A stretch of DNA of 64,000 nucleotides from Onthophagus taurus (Eukaryota; Arthropoda; Insecta; Coleoptera; Scarabaeidae): NCBI RefSeq assembly GCF_036711975.1, contig NC_091966.1, forward strand, positions 8,625,501 to 8,689,500. The letters are read 5' to 3'. Below, piece by piece: positions 45,133 to 56,780 of this stretch (position 1 is its first letter; every line of letters starts with the position of its first letter). The notes under the pieces were generated by a model. That model saw nothing but the letters and a program-made list of their open reading frames with translations, was not told the DNA's origin and ran no database searches. The translations under genes were made by a program, and so were the position numbers.

Positions 45133-48100
45133 TTATTCAACTTTTACCGTCTTCCTAGATGCTGTGACGGTACCCTCATCTTCATCGTCTTCACCGATTT
45201 GTCCGGGTGCCGACCACCGTCTCTTTTTCATTAACAACACGGAATCGGGAGACTCGGCTGAAGTTGGGACAACACCGGTTGTGGCCGCTGTTGTTGGTGG
45301 TCTCCCGGTTATGTGACTGATACTGTGATTCGTCGGAACTTTTGGTTGCTGCAGGTGATGAACGTTTCCTCCCGTTTGAACTTGTCGCACGGTCATCGCC
45401 GTTGTGGTGGCCGTTGTCGTGTACGTGGCTGCGCACGTGGTGGATTGAGGGACCATCGTCGACGTCGATGTTCGTGGAGTCAACGAAATTATCACGTCTC
45501 CTACTTGCAAACGATGTACCTTTAGGTTGTACGTTTTTAACGTTCGGTCTGGGTTACAGGATGCCCAACCTTTTCCATAAACGAAAAATGGATGTTCTAG
45601 TGGATATTCCACTTCAGCCTAAAAACAATAAAAAAAATTATTTAATAATTTATATAATTAATTTACTATAATAAAAGTCGTTATTTATAAACTACGTGAC
45701 AAAAAAATTGCTGAGTCACAACATGTAATTTATATTTATTTCAATAGTAAATCATAATTGAAAAAAAAAAATACCAACAATTTATGCAAAAAAAATGTTA
45801 CAACTCCAGGATTATTTATGGACTGTTTAACTTTGTGAGACATGCTCTGAATGAGATGATCAATGGTATCTTGTGAAATCTCATCGAAGGCATCATATCC
45901 TACATATGGTCGATAGGGTTTAAATCTGGAGAGCCAGCAGGCCAGGAGAGAATTTCTACTCCTTCTTTGTGTAGGAAGTTCTGAAAGATGAGGTCAAAAT
46001 GAGGTGGGGCGGTATCCTGCTGGAACATGACGTCAGGGCGTTCATTTAGCCTGGGTATTACAACGGGCTGTAAAACCTCGTGGATGTATGGGTGTGCATT
46101 TAAACTGCCATGAATGATAACTAGAGGTGACTTATACCCCATCGATATGGTACCCCATACCACAATACCAGGTGTTTTGCCGCTGTGACCTCGAAGGGCA
46201 ATATCCTTCGAGGCTCGATCATTTTGCCACAAACAGAACCGGGATTCGTCACTAAACATTATGTGATGCCATTCAACGATCCAGCGTCGTCTTTCTTGGC
46301 ACCATAGAAGTCTGGCTCTTTTGTGAAGTTACGTCAAAAGAAGACGTCGTAAAAGTTGGTATGAATGGAGATTAAAAGATAAAATTCGTCGGTACCCAGT
46401 TTTCAGCGACACTATCTGCCTCAGATCTCTCATCTAGCCAACACCAATTGCAGACTCATTTGTCTAAGGCAATCTTTACGTCCGTTAGTCGCTCGAGGAC
46501 GTTCGCTTCCAGGACGACGGTGTTGGTTATGGTCATTGATTGTTTCGATTCAATCTTCAATCCTCGTGCAGGCCAACAAATCGCTTTCTTTCAAAGTCAG
46601 ATAATTGGTTAAAGCGCGGTCTTCTACCAATTCTAGGGATTGTTAACAATCGAAGAAACAACGTTCACTTACCAAATGGCATTTACTTTCTGATGCAATT
46701 TTTAACATTTCTGTTACAGATTGTCTGTTTCACAACAAAAAACCATATAAAAACTTGCAATTCTTTATGTACCGATATGATGCTTTTATCACCGACTTTT
46801 TACATGCATCCAGTTGTTTTCTTAAGATTCCAGCTTGATGAGTCATATTTTCGAGATGTTGGACTTTTTTGACACGTAGTGATTGATAAGTTTGTTATAA
46901 TTTTGTTTAGATGGTTGATGTTCATTAGACCCCATGCATTTTTTCAACTTGTAGGTGGATCATTGAATTACCTTTTAGTATATTTTTTTAAGTAACACAC
47001 GTACTATCACTAGATAACATCAGTGATGAGCGCTGGGTAAATACCCGGCGGGTAGATATGTCTAAAATGGGTATTTATCCGGGTATTTACCCCGGCCCAG
47101 GGTAAATACGCAAACAGTGGGTATAAAAGTGATACCAGTAAAAATATATCAGATTTAAAAAAAAATGGAGGGGAAGATGATCAGGACGTTGAAGACATCA
47201 TTAACATTATCATTAAACGAATCTGTCGTAATTTAGATTAGATCAAATTATTATGATTATTATCATCAAGCAGTCCTCTGCGCCCATTGTTGGACTTAGA
47301 CCTCCCCTAATGCGTTCTATTCGATTCTATTCTGTGCTGTCTGAATCCAATGTGTAGGTCATTCTTTTGACGTCTACTTAGTCTGTTCGCTCGCGGTCTC
47401 CCCTCAAGCAACCGTTTTGTCCACTGCTCATTCTTCATACGCGTGACATGACCCGCCCAGTTCCACTTAAGCTTTTCCACAATGTTGATCACATCATTTA
47501 CGCCAGTTCTTCTTCATAGGTCTTCATTTCGTATGTACTCCTGGTTAGAACCAGGATCGACCTCTCCATCTATCTTTGCGTTACTTGGATCCCCCTGGCA
47601 GTGGCTACCGTTAATGTTAAAGTTTCGGAGCCTTTTGCCATAACCGGAAACACGCATTGATTGAAAACCTTTCTTGCCCTTTTCTCTTGAAGATGTCTCT
47701 AAGTTTCCCGTAGGCTGCCCATACGAGTGTTATCCTTCTGTTTAGTTCGCTTGTTTGATTATCTCTCGATACACCGACCTCATAGCCAAAATATACATGG
47801 CTGTCAACCCTCTCAATCTCATTATCCCCAATGTTGATTTTAGAGTTGGAAACAAGATTTATCATAAATTTTGATTTCGCCTCGTTGATATTTAGCCCGA
47901 CTCTTTCACACAATTCCTTTAAGTCGTTCAGCATTAGTTTAATCTCTCTTAGGCTATCCGGTATAAGAACTATATCGTCCGCGTAGCGCAAATGACTTAA
48001 GCATTTGCAATCAATGTTTAAGCCTTTTTGAGTCCAATCCAGTAGTTTAAATGCACTCTGAGGAACAATTTGAGTTCAAAAGTGTATCGCCTTGTTTTAC

Positions 48101-51100
48101 TCACAATCAGTACTTTACTACTTCTACTTCTTCGGTAGTTTCATGCAATTTTACCGTCATTGTAGCATTCTCATAGATGTTATAAATAAGTTTGGTATAT
48201 CGATAATCGACTCTGCATTCTTAAAGTGCTTGCAAAACTGCCATCAACTCAATTTAAATGAAATTTTATAACTACCTCTAAATACCCATCTTGGGTATTT
48301 ACCCTTGGAAATAAATGGTATTTAACAACACTGGATAATATACAATGCCTCAAGAAAGTCTGTGAGCACTCAATTTTATATTTTTTTTCGAAGAAAAGTA
48401 AAAATATACAGTGATAGAAGGTGATGAATCTTGTTAGGATTGATAAGAAGCTCTGCGAAGAATAAGCCTTCGTACATCAAATTCCAAAAGTATTCTTAAT
48501 CCCAAAAAGGCAGTAAGTGCACAAACTATTGGATATGCACCTAGGAAGAAACTTATTATACGTTTGTTTTTGTAAATGTTTATTTACAAAAACCAAGACA
48601 TTTCCAAAGACAATGATTTTTGGAAACCAGTAATTAAGGACTAAAGCTTGAGAAAAACGTAATGAAGCCTTCAATAAAGAAAAATTTGCTCAATTAAACT
48701 CACAGAACCGTCGTTGTAAGATTTGGACGCAGATAAAGTAAACTATTTACATTGTAACTTCCTTCCTATGAAGTATTTTTGATCAAAGAAGTTGTTGAAA
48801 ACTCATCATTTGCACGACTCATAACAACAAACCCATTTTGATTACCATTCTTGTGTGGAACTTCATCTATGGTATACACATAATTGTACATTAATCTGAT
48901 TCCTTGAAAATACTGATATTGAAGGATCTTTATGCACTCATGTTGTTATGATGGATAATTTTTTGGAGTTGTTTCAAAATCTGTTCCCAATTAGTGTGCG
49001 CTATTGGCAGTTGGAGGTAATTTTAAAAATACATTTTAAATTATTATTCGTGATTAATAAAATATGAATGCAAATTGGTTTGGTGCCAAAACAATACATT
49101 TTATATTTAAATATGTACTTCTATTTTACAAAATATATTTCAATTTCTGTTTGAATGGAAAATCAATTTTTAAAACAATATAAATGTTGAATTTCGCCTC
49201 TTTATTCAAGCGATAATTACAGATTGCATCTACAATGTTATGAATAATGTATTTCCCCGCCTATATAATATCTTCTATTATAATTTACCCTGTTTATTAT
49301 TTAATTCTAAAACCTGTAGTTTTTTCTACATTTTTATGATTCGTAAAAATAATTATTTTAATATCAGGCGTAAAAATCTTGCGGTATAATAAAAACTTTA
49401 TATTGAAACGACTAATGGAATTGTAGGAATGAGTAGTGGAGAGAAGAAGTTCGCGACATAAACGGTACACACGCGAAGTAAACGATAACGATCCGGGAAT
49501 AGTGGATGAGCGATCCTCTATATTTAGCAGCGAAAGTTCCACGCTCGTATCGTAATATTTTCTGTTGGCAACGTTCCCGAGGGGGGACTACCGCCGCCGC
49601 CTTCTCTTCACACACACACGTAGTAGCCGGTCGAGCGCTAAAATAAACGCGAGAGTTTATTTATTTTTCGAAGGGGTCATCGTCGAACTGATTCATTATA
49701 AACGACGATCGCCTCTCTTTTCGTCTCCACCCGTTCGCAACAACGTGGTTGGCCGCGCCAGACTAATAAACAGCCCATGCGTAGCACGCTTTGCGATTGA
49801 CGGACCGACCCAATTTTAAATTTCGCTTTTACGCAATATTAAAACGTACGCAGTGTAAAATGCCAAAGGTCGAAGTCGAAACATACTTCCCGTTCAAATT
49901 ATATTTACTCACTCGCTAGTACATTGATGTAAAAATGTATCTTATATTGATACTTCAATGTTAATATCATATTAACGATGTCACTTTCAGAATGAATTGG
50001 ATCATAATCAACTAGCATAAGAATCCATTTCTCATTGTATTAGTCTGCGCAAGTTAATTCAGCGTTGGATTGAATTGACTTCAATTGGAATAGTTTAAAT
50101 AGTACAGCAAAACCTCGATATAACGGATTAATACTGGGAAAGGAGTGTTCGTTATAGCCAAAAGTAAGTTATATGAAAAATTGTGTTAGTTCTAGTCTAG
50201 TTTTAAAACAGCTCTAGATTATAATTAAAACTAGAACTAACTAACCAGAATGTTTTTCTGCAAAAAGGCAGTAGGTATATAGCAAGCTACAGCTTCAGCT
50301 GTATACCTACACCATGGAGAAAAGTAAAGGTGGTAGGCCGATCCCAAGGCATACAGACTAAATTACCCTAATTTCATTTCTCCTCAAAGGGATGGAAAAA
50401 GTAATTGATCAATACCTTAGAAATGGAGTGCTTGTCACTCACTAATCCACTCCATCAGAGTCAACATGCTTACCAGAAAGCAAAATCAATAATTACTACT
50501 CTCCATGCTTCGACAAGCACTTTAGAGGAGACTATTGCAACCAAAGAGATAGCCCTATGTGCTTTCATAGACATAGAGGGTGCTTTTGATAACACCTCCT
50601 ACGAATCTATAACGAATTCTCTAAATGTAAAAGATATACATCCATCAACGATCAAATGGTGTATAGCCATGTTGAAGAGTGGGCAGATCGCAGCCTGTCT
50701 GGGAGGCGAGTCGTTGACTATTAAGGCGCTAAGAGGATGTCCCCAAGACTTCCCCTCTCACCTCTCCTATGGTGCCTGGTTGTTGATGACTTGATAAACA
50801 CGTTAACAAAAATTAGATTCATGATTCAGGGGTATGCTGGTGACCTGGTAATCACAATCCGAGGTAAATACAGGGTGGGGCAGAATGTAGTCACTGATTT
50901 GAAAGGTTTAATTGTAAGACAACGGTTCGAGATAAATAAAAAAGGTTTTATTGCTTAAAAGTACATTTTTTTCACGATGTTTTAAAAATAATATCGTCCA
51001 AGTGGAGGCCTTGGCGAGCAATACACATATTAAGTCTTTCAAAAAACTTTTCGGCCACTGTTCCCAGTATGTATATCTTGCGAAATTCCAGCGATAACGT

Positions 51101-54100
51101 CCTCAATCGCCGCCTTCAGTCCACACAACAGTGCCGGGGGGTACAGCAGTTAGGATTGCATTACAAGGGTCTCTACGTTTCACAAAGTCTTGTGGGCTCA
51201 ATTCCTGTGCACACATCATCTTGTAGGGGTGCAGGTGAAGGTCTGAGTGTAAGATTCGCCTTACAGATCTGGACGATATTCGCAGCGCAGCAGCATGTTT
51301 TCGTGCAAATCGGGTTGAAGATTGTTAAATTGGCTCACTTTTTGGTCGCCCAACGGGTTTTTTAGAAACTGCAGATCCTGTCGCCCTTACATTAATGATC
51401 CATTTCCGAGTGGTTTTAGGTTTTAAGCCCTCTGCGTCGCCACAACACTTACACCGTTTTTAAAGAACGCCTCCACAACAAAGCCTCGTTGCTCACCAGA
51501 CCTCGGCATGGTGGATATTGATAACGGTATTGTTCCCTCTACCTAACGGCACCTGATCCACCCCTCTATTCGATCTGGGCGCCCTACAGTGATTTTTGAA
51601 ACTAGGGACTGCATTCTGCCCCACCCTGTATGACACAATCATAACTCAAGTAATGCAGAAAGCAATGGACTCAGCATCAATCCAAACAAAATCGAAATAG
51701 TTCACTCGGAGAAGGAAGCTACTATTGAAAGCAGCTTCCATTAAAGGCAGAACTATTAACCTCAAAACAGAAGTTAAATAACTAGGGTTAATATTAGACT
51801 GCAAATTAAACTGGAACTCTCACATAGATAAAGGAGAGGAAAAAGCCCATTATGGCTATCGAGATCTGCCGCATGCTCCTCGGAAGGAACTGGGGTATTA
51901 AACCACGAATGGCTCTGTGGGAATACGTAGTAATAATCAAACCCATGGTCGCCTATGCCTCACTAATTTGGTGGACAAAAACAAATCATAGGACAGCACA
52001 ACAACAGCTTTCACAAATCCAGCGGTTAACATGTCTTAATACAACAGGTGCAATGAGATCTCGTCCGATGGTTGCTCTAAAAAAAGGACACTGAAAATAT
52101 GCTCTTCACTCAAGTTGATGCAGAGTAACCTCAGAGGACACCTCGAAATCCTCAAGGACATATGTCTAAATCACTTAATTGAAATTAAAACGGACCTTAT
52201 ACTGACAGAATACAATTTCGAGCAGCCGTATAAGGTCATATTTAGAAGCAAGGATGATTGGACGAAGGACTCAACTAAAAAGAGGACCCTTGCCTGGTAC
52301 ACGGATGCTTCAAAGACAGTTGGATCCGGAGTAGGCATGGGCATTAGTGGACCAAATAGCCGCATTAAATTGCCCCTCAGCTCGGACATAAACATTTTTC
52401 AAGCAGAAGTTCTTGCTATAATCTTCTGCACCGCTTTGAACCTACAAAAGGGAGAGAAAGGTGCATCCATAAACATTTTCACAGACAGTCGGGCCGCCCT
52501 AAAGGCAATTCAGGCCTACACTCCGCACTGATCGGAGAGTGTGGTTCCAGGTCACAGAGATATTGAGGGCAGTTAGAAGGCGGACAAGCTGGCCAAAGAG
52601 GCGCCCTTCATTGGACCATAACCCAGTTGTGGACTACAAAAAGCCTTACGCTGGAAAGAACTACCAGGCCACAAAATGCCGTCGCAAACCAAAACCAAAG
52701 AGGTTTTATGTCTCCGCAAAGGGGATCTAAGGACGCTCTCAGGTTTCCTGACCGGTCATGCGACCCTACAATAATACCTCTTCCACATTGGACAAGCTGA
52801 TGATTAAACTTGTCGACTTTGCAACGACGAGTCAGAAACGGCTGAAGATATAATGTGTAATTGTGTTGCCAGAGGCTGCCCAAGAGAATTTGGAAAGTTT
52901 CAATAAAGCTCTTTTGACACCTACCGACATAAAGGAACAAGACCTTGGAGCAATAATAAGGTCCATTATTACTTACATTTATCCTAAACTTTTGGAAGGT
53001 TGAAGTTACAATAGATCTTATAGGTGGCGGTAACGAGAGGGGCCGCTCCCCTCAGCACAGCGGCAATAATAATAATAATAAACCCGAATGTTTCTACTTC
53101 TAGGTCTAGTGTTAGTTCTAGTTCAATGAAATATATACAACAAATTAGTTGAATAACAACTAGAACTAATACTAGATCTAGAACTAGAAACATTTGGGTT
53201 TAGTCGTCTTAAGAGGCGTACGGTTAAACCCAAATGTTGTAGTTTTAGCGATGAATAATAATTAAAACTAGAACTGCCGACCTTGATTTATACATTGTAT
53301 AGATAACTCGACATCTATGAGCGCTTACATTTATATTTAAATATACTGATGTATTAAATAGATAATAAAGTTATTAATAGATAATATTAATAGTATGACT
53401 TATATCGAAGTTTTACTGTATTTTGTTTCTAACATAATATGGCAGTGAAAAAATCAATGTAATGTCTGATATGAATGTTTAAACTATTGAACTAGTGTTT
53501 TGATCAGATCAACGTACTAAAATGGTTCAAAAGGAATCAAAAAAGTAAGATCATTTAAGTTAAAATTTAATCGTGCCATAAATAATGTGAATTGATCATT
53601 GTTAAAAATTTTGTTAAGTAATGACCAAACGCTATTTTTATTTTAAACGTTTGCGATTGTACTTATAGATTGTGCTGGAAGATATAACGACGTTACTACG
53701 TACATGTATGGATACGTGACAAAGTTAACCACCTGCACGTGAAAGCAATATCGCATTTTACGTTACGATAACGAGATCCTTTAATGAGAAAGGATCGTGT
53801 GACGACGGTGACTACTACTACGGCATGAAACGGTGTCGTAACGTGGTCGCCGACCTTGTGATACCTTGCCTCCGGGCACTTTACTGTAGCTATTGAGTTC
53901 TCTCAGAGAGAACGTAATCTGCAAACGAACTCTCATAACATCGCCGTTCATTGTTACTGGTTTTCCAGTAGATGAAGATATCGTAAACTATACGCGTTTT
54001 TGGCCTATGGCTAAAATCGATGACTACATCATTATCTCTATTATTAATGTTTTAATACATTCATGTAGGTTTAATGAATCATTTTTAATAGTGGATATTA

Positions 54101-56751
54101 ATAGTAATGGAATCTTTGTTGTAAAAAATTGACTACAAAAAATGTTAACATAAGTAATCATGGACGATGTTGATGAGTGTGCGTGTATTACATGGGTAGC
54201 TTAAGAGACGCAGGTGTTACCAGTTGCTACAAAGTGTTGAAAGACGATGTAGAAATTAATATCGTAATTACAGTGGCTTCGGGAACCGAGTTCCGTAGAA
54301 GAGAGAAAACTCCGGTAGCCATTCTCACTTATCTCTCCACTCGACTCGGGTCGATAAATAATGGCCGCGCGTGGAATGCAAGCGTAAACCACTCTCTGGG
54401 ATAGGAGACGGGGAGCGCCGGAGGAGGCGGCGTAGTAATGTAGTACGCGCGCGTGTGCGGTGTGGAGACGAACGGGACGAAGAAAGCGGTTCTGGTTCCG
54501 GGACCAGGTGACCTTGAACGGACCGAGCACCACACCATTACGGCGGCGGCACGCTAAGTTTCTCCTTCCCTCCAGAACGACGACGATCTCTTTACGATTT
54601 CCACGTTTCTTCTTGTCGCGTCTGGTGCTTGGCCTGGGGCCTTCTCCGGTCGGTGCGCTTGTGTGTCGTAAAACCGGCGACGACGACGTCGCCACGACCG
54701 TACGATGACCTTGAGTAGGCGACTGAGAAGAACCCGGGGTCGCTGATCTCGGGAACGTGCTGTGATCGGTACGCTCTCCTCTGTGTTTTTGCCCCCCCCC
54801 CCCCCCCCCCTCTCTGCTACCTTCGCTTTGAGTCCTCACACTCTCTTAGAACAATAAACAACCGTTGCCTCGCGAATAAATCACACTTAATGGTTGTTTT
54901 CAAACTCTCTGGATTTCTATATTCTCAATCCAAACCAAATGTGTAAATTAAGAGACTATTTATTACTTCTGAAACAATTAGAATTAAGTACAGCAAAGTA
55001 TAAGTATATGAAAAAGATTAGATACAATTGATGGATTTACTTCAAAACTTGATAAAGATCATATTGGCTCAAACTGGTTGAGAAACTGGTCATTATAGAG
55101 TCGCTATATCAAGTAATGCTCAGAAGATTTGTTTGCATTATTTTTCGTTATAGGAATATTTTTAAATTTACATGACATTTATAAACAGGTTTTCAGAAAC
55201 AAAAAATGCACATTTCTGCTGTAACGTAATGGTTGCGTTGATGTATTAATAGACATTTACTTTAAATATTTCACTTAAAATTGCGAACATATTTTTTTTT
55301 GTCACCATCAAAGAAGACTTAGTTGATGACAAAGGAACAAATAATGCAGAAGAATTCAGTCGGGGATTATATGCTGTGAAGATCAGCGTAATCACAAAAA
55401 TTGTGTCAAATACGATTTGAAGTCTATATAAATTATATAGGTCATCAAACATAAATGCACCACGCATATTGAGGAGCGAATAAGTGAACTCAGCGCGCAA
55501 TTCCAACAGCAGTTATTCCAACAAGATGGAGCGCCACCACACTTCAACAAGCTTTACTAAATCAGTTTTTGACAAATTGAAGCAGTTATGTATAGTGACC
55601 AACATGTATCTATAAACATATATACACAATTCTTAATCGAAATATATTAGATAACTAGTTAAGACTGATTAAATTATATCTTCTGAAAACAATAAGTGTA
55701 ACAAAATTCATTCATAATATACAATATATAATTGTATTGTAATATTAAGAAAGTTTCGACTTACCTCTGCACGTCTTTGGTTATAAGTGAGGATAATGGC
55801 GACACTGCCAGTAATTGGATTCTCTCCAATTTTAACAACGGTACTATCGGCCAACCTAAGTTCCGGACTGATTTCGGCCGAATGTACAAAGTCCTCAGTT
55901 TTCATGTCCTCCAGCTTTTTAAAGTCGCCGTTTTCGAGTTGGATCAGACAACCTTTCGAAAAATTGACGAGAGCCGGGCTGCTGCTGTTGAAGGCAGTCT
56001 TTGAGGCTGGTGACCGTGGCGGCGATAACGCAGTCGCGGATAACTTCTTCCTGAGTGGTTCTTGCGCGATAGACTTGTGTAAATCTATGGCACATTTTTG
56101 CGTCTCTTCCGGCCTTAGTAGTAACCTATGCTTCAAAGAACCTTCTTTTCCCGAAGGTACTTTAAAATTTTGCTGCTGCGTCGTCGACGACGGAGGGCTC
56201 CGGCTCTGCGATATCCTCCTTTCCAGTTTGGTAGGTTGGAGTTTCGTCGGTGGACTATAAGCTGCTGGAGGTGAAAGAAACGTTCCTGAATTCGTTGTGG
56301 CTATGGGTGTTGTAGGGTTGTTATAATTTTCTAACGGGATCGTTTGCGTTTGGACGTACGTTGGCCGGAACATCGGCTGGTGGAAATGGTGGTTCTGATA
56401 CATTTGATGGTGATACTGGTGGGAGTAATTGGCGAATGTCGAAAACGTTCTTGAATAAGGAGAGTACTGCGGGAGGTCTTCAGTGATTTCTTCTTTCATT
56501 TGATGCTGGGTTAAATTTACGGGAGCGGCCGCCGGCGGAGAGTATTTGGTCGGGGGACGTTGTTGCGTGTGGATTAGCCGGGTCCCATTTGGACCCGACG
56601 TCGTTGATGAGGCGCTCAACCCATTATATTTGTTGAGCGCCAACGGCTTTGGTTGGGGTCTGAGGAATTCCGGCTGTTGTTTGGGCGTTCCTCGCCAAGG
56701 GTCTGGATAGGTCATGTACGTGAGACGACTGTCCACTTCCGCTGAAATCAT
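45133..56751 (-). CDS. Atx-1: Ataxin-1 (AXH domain), coding exons separated by a 10-kb intron
   Basis: Chromatin-associated regulator; in vertebrates and flies ATXN1 binds the repressor Capicua through its AXH domain. Coding exons 56751-55765 and 45618-45133, joined in phase 0 (490 aa). The N-terminal ~255 residues are low-complexity (Pro, Ser, Thr, Gln, His) without a long polyQ. AXH runs from about 258 to 378: FSKGCLIQLENGDFKKLEDM, TEDFVHSAEISPEL, then after the splice VEYPLEHPFFVYGKGWASC and LQVGDVIISL. The C-terminus keeps KKRRWSAPG (residues 460-468), matching the human KRRWSAP motif with Ser776. The start is fixed by an in-frame upstream TAA; an acceptor at 56780/56781 shows a 5' UTR exon further upstream. 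The intron holds at least five transposons. Both coding exons are undamaged. Confidence 0.93.
45691..46880 (-). mobile_element. Tc1-like transposon remnant in the Atx-1 intron
   Basis: Inverted ends ACTACGTGACAAAAAA (45691) and TTTTTTGACACGTAGT (to 46880), one mismatch. The minus strand is open at 46259-45900: MFSDESRFCLWQNDRAS, VMFQQDTAPPHFDLIFQNFL, LSWPAGSPDLNPIDHM. The first two catalytic Asp and the SPDLNPI box are present. The N-terminal HTH part survives only as RRPGSERPRATNGRKD-type pieces near 46500, in broken frames. Flanking bases do not form a clear TA duplication, so the outermost bases may be lost. Confidence 0.75.
46881..47012. other. Atx-1 intron spacer
   Basis: No feature. 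Confidence 0.3.
47021..48333. mobile_element. hAT-like element with 8-bp TSD, carrying a LINE insert
   Basis: The left end CAGTGATGAGCGCTGGGTAA and right end TATTTAACAACACTG share the hAT-type CAGTG terminus and a GGGTAAATACCC-rich subterminal region (47034-47110 and 48284-48306). Flanks GATAACAT (47013-47020) and GATAATAT (48334-48341) match at 7 of 8. The interior is mostly a LINE fragment; no hAT transposase is seen. Confidence 0.75.
47283..48100 (-). pseudogene. LINE RT fragment with intact YADD
   Basis: Minus strand: LRYADDIVLIPDSLREIKLM, LNINEAKSKFMINLVS, VDSHVYFGYEV and RRITLVWAAYGKLRDIFKRK (open at 47991-47617). Then a C-terminal piece VEKLKWNWAGHVTRMKNEQW at 47492-47307. The 3' end reads NNGRRGLLDD, a typical tail of this family. 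It is 5' truncated, with one internal gap. A related scrap lies at 5.4-5.8 kb. Confidence 0.8.
48342..50102. other. Atx-1 intron, with a GC-rich block at 49560-49800
   Basis: Mostly AT-rich. From about 49560 to 49800 the sequence becomes GC- and CpG-rich (GGGGGGACTACCGCCGCCGC, CACACACACACG, several CGTCG/CGCG). It is not repetitive and has no convincing ORF, so it may be a regulatory or alternative-promoter segment. Confidence 0.4.
50320..53083 (+). mobile_element. LINE (RT plus RNase H) inserted in the pogo-like MITE
   Basis: Plus strand: LLKGMEKVIDQYLRNG, then the open piece at 50405-50794 with ALCAFIDIEGAFDNTSYESI (catalytic Asp kept). After a frameshift come LPLSPLLWCLVVDDLINTL and GYAGDLVITIRGKY, where the usual YADD is YAGD. 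The RT is cut by a 758-bp Tc1/mariner-like element, then resumes (ITQVMQKAMD). RNase H follows at 52115-52531: LAWYTDASKTVGSGVGMGIS, FQAEVLAIIFCTALNL, FTDSRAALKAIQAY. The 3' end has TCRLCNDESETAED and an (AAT)n tail near 53063-53080. It is 5' truncated and inactive. Clade probably R1/I/Jockey-like. Confidence 0.85.
50871..51628. mobile_element. Tc1/mariner-like element inside the LINE RT
   Basis: Exact inverted ends CAGGGTGGGGCAGAATG and CATTCTGCCCCACCCTG, with TA on both sides (50869-50870, 51629-51630). Removing it together with one TA restores the flanking RT frame (RGKY then DTIITQ). At 758 bp it is too short for a full transposase. Minus-strand frames at about 51000-51360 are broken and I cannot assign them. 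Confidence 0.8.
53419..55707. other. Atx-1 intron with a GC-rich block at 53690-54840
   Basis: The block is CpG-rich against an AT-rich background (for example CGACGACGACGTCGCC near 54672, ACGCGCGCGTG near 54442) and ends at a run of 19 C at 54792-54810. Overlapping ORFs on both strands in it follow from composition and resemble no protein. A promoter or enhancer for a short Atx-1 transcript is possible. Confidence 0.4.
54792..54810. repeat. Homopolymer of 19 C
   Basis: Nineteen consecutive C on the plus strand (G on the minus strand, the Atx-1 sense strand). Either a true G-tract that could form a quadruplex, or a sequencing/assembly collapse point. Confidence 0.9.
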
Positions 56752-56780
56752 CGGCTCGTACCCTTAATACCACCTCTAAT

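Larger units (their letters stand above)
50105..53418. mobile_element. Pogo-like MITE, copy 3, split by a LINE
   Basis: CAGCAAAACCTCGATATAAC at the left and ATATCGAAGTTTTACTG at the right, each bordered by TA (50103-50104 and 53419-53420). This is the only copy with a clean TA duplication on both sides. About 200 bp of MITE interior precede the LINE and about 330 bp, including AAACCCGAATGTTTCTACTT, follow it. Confidence 0.8.

Noticed and set aside
45313-45671. Plus-strand ORFs across the Atx-1 last exon
   Set aside because: Shadows of the minus-strand Ataxin-1 coding exon.
54201-54839. 212-codon minus-strand ORF (Arg/Gly/Ser-rich)
   Set aside because: Overlapping open frames on both strands follow from high GC. 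The poly-G start and absence of any domain suggest composition, not coding.
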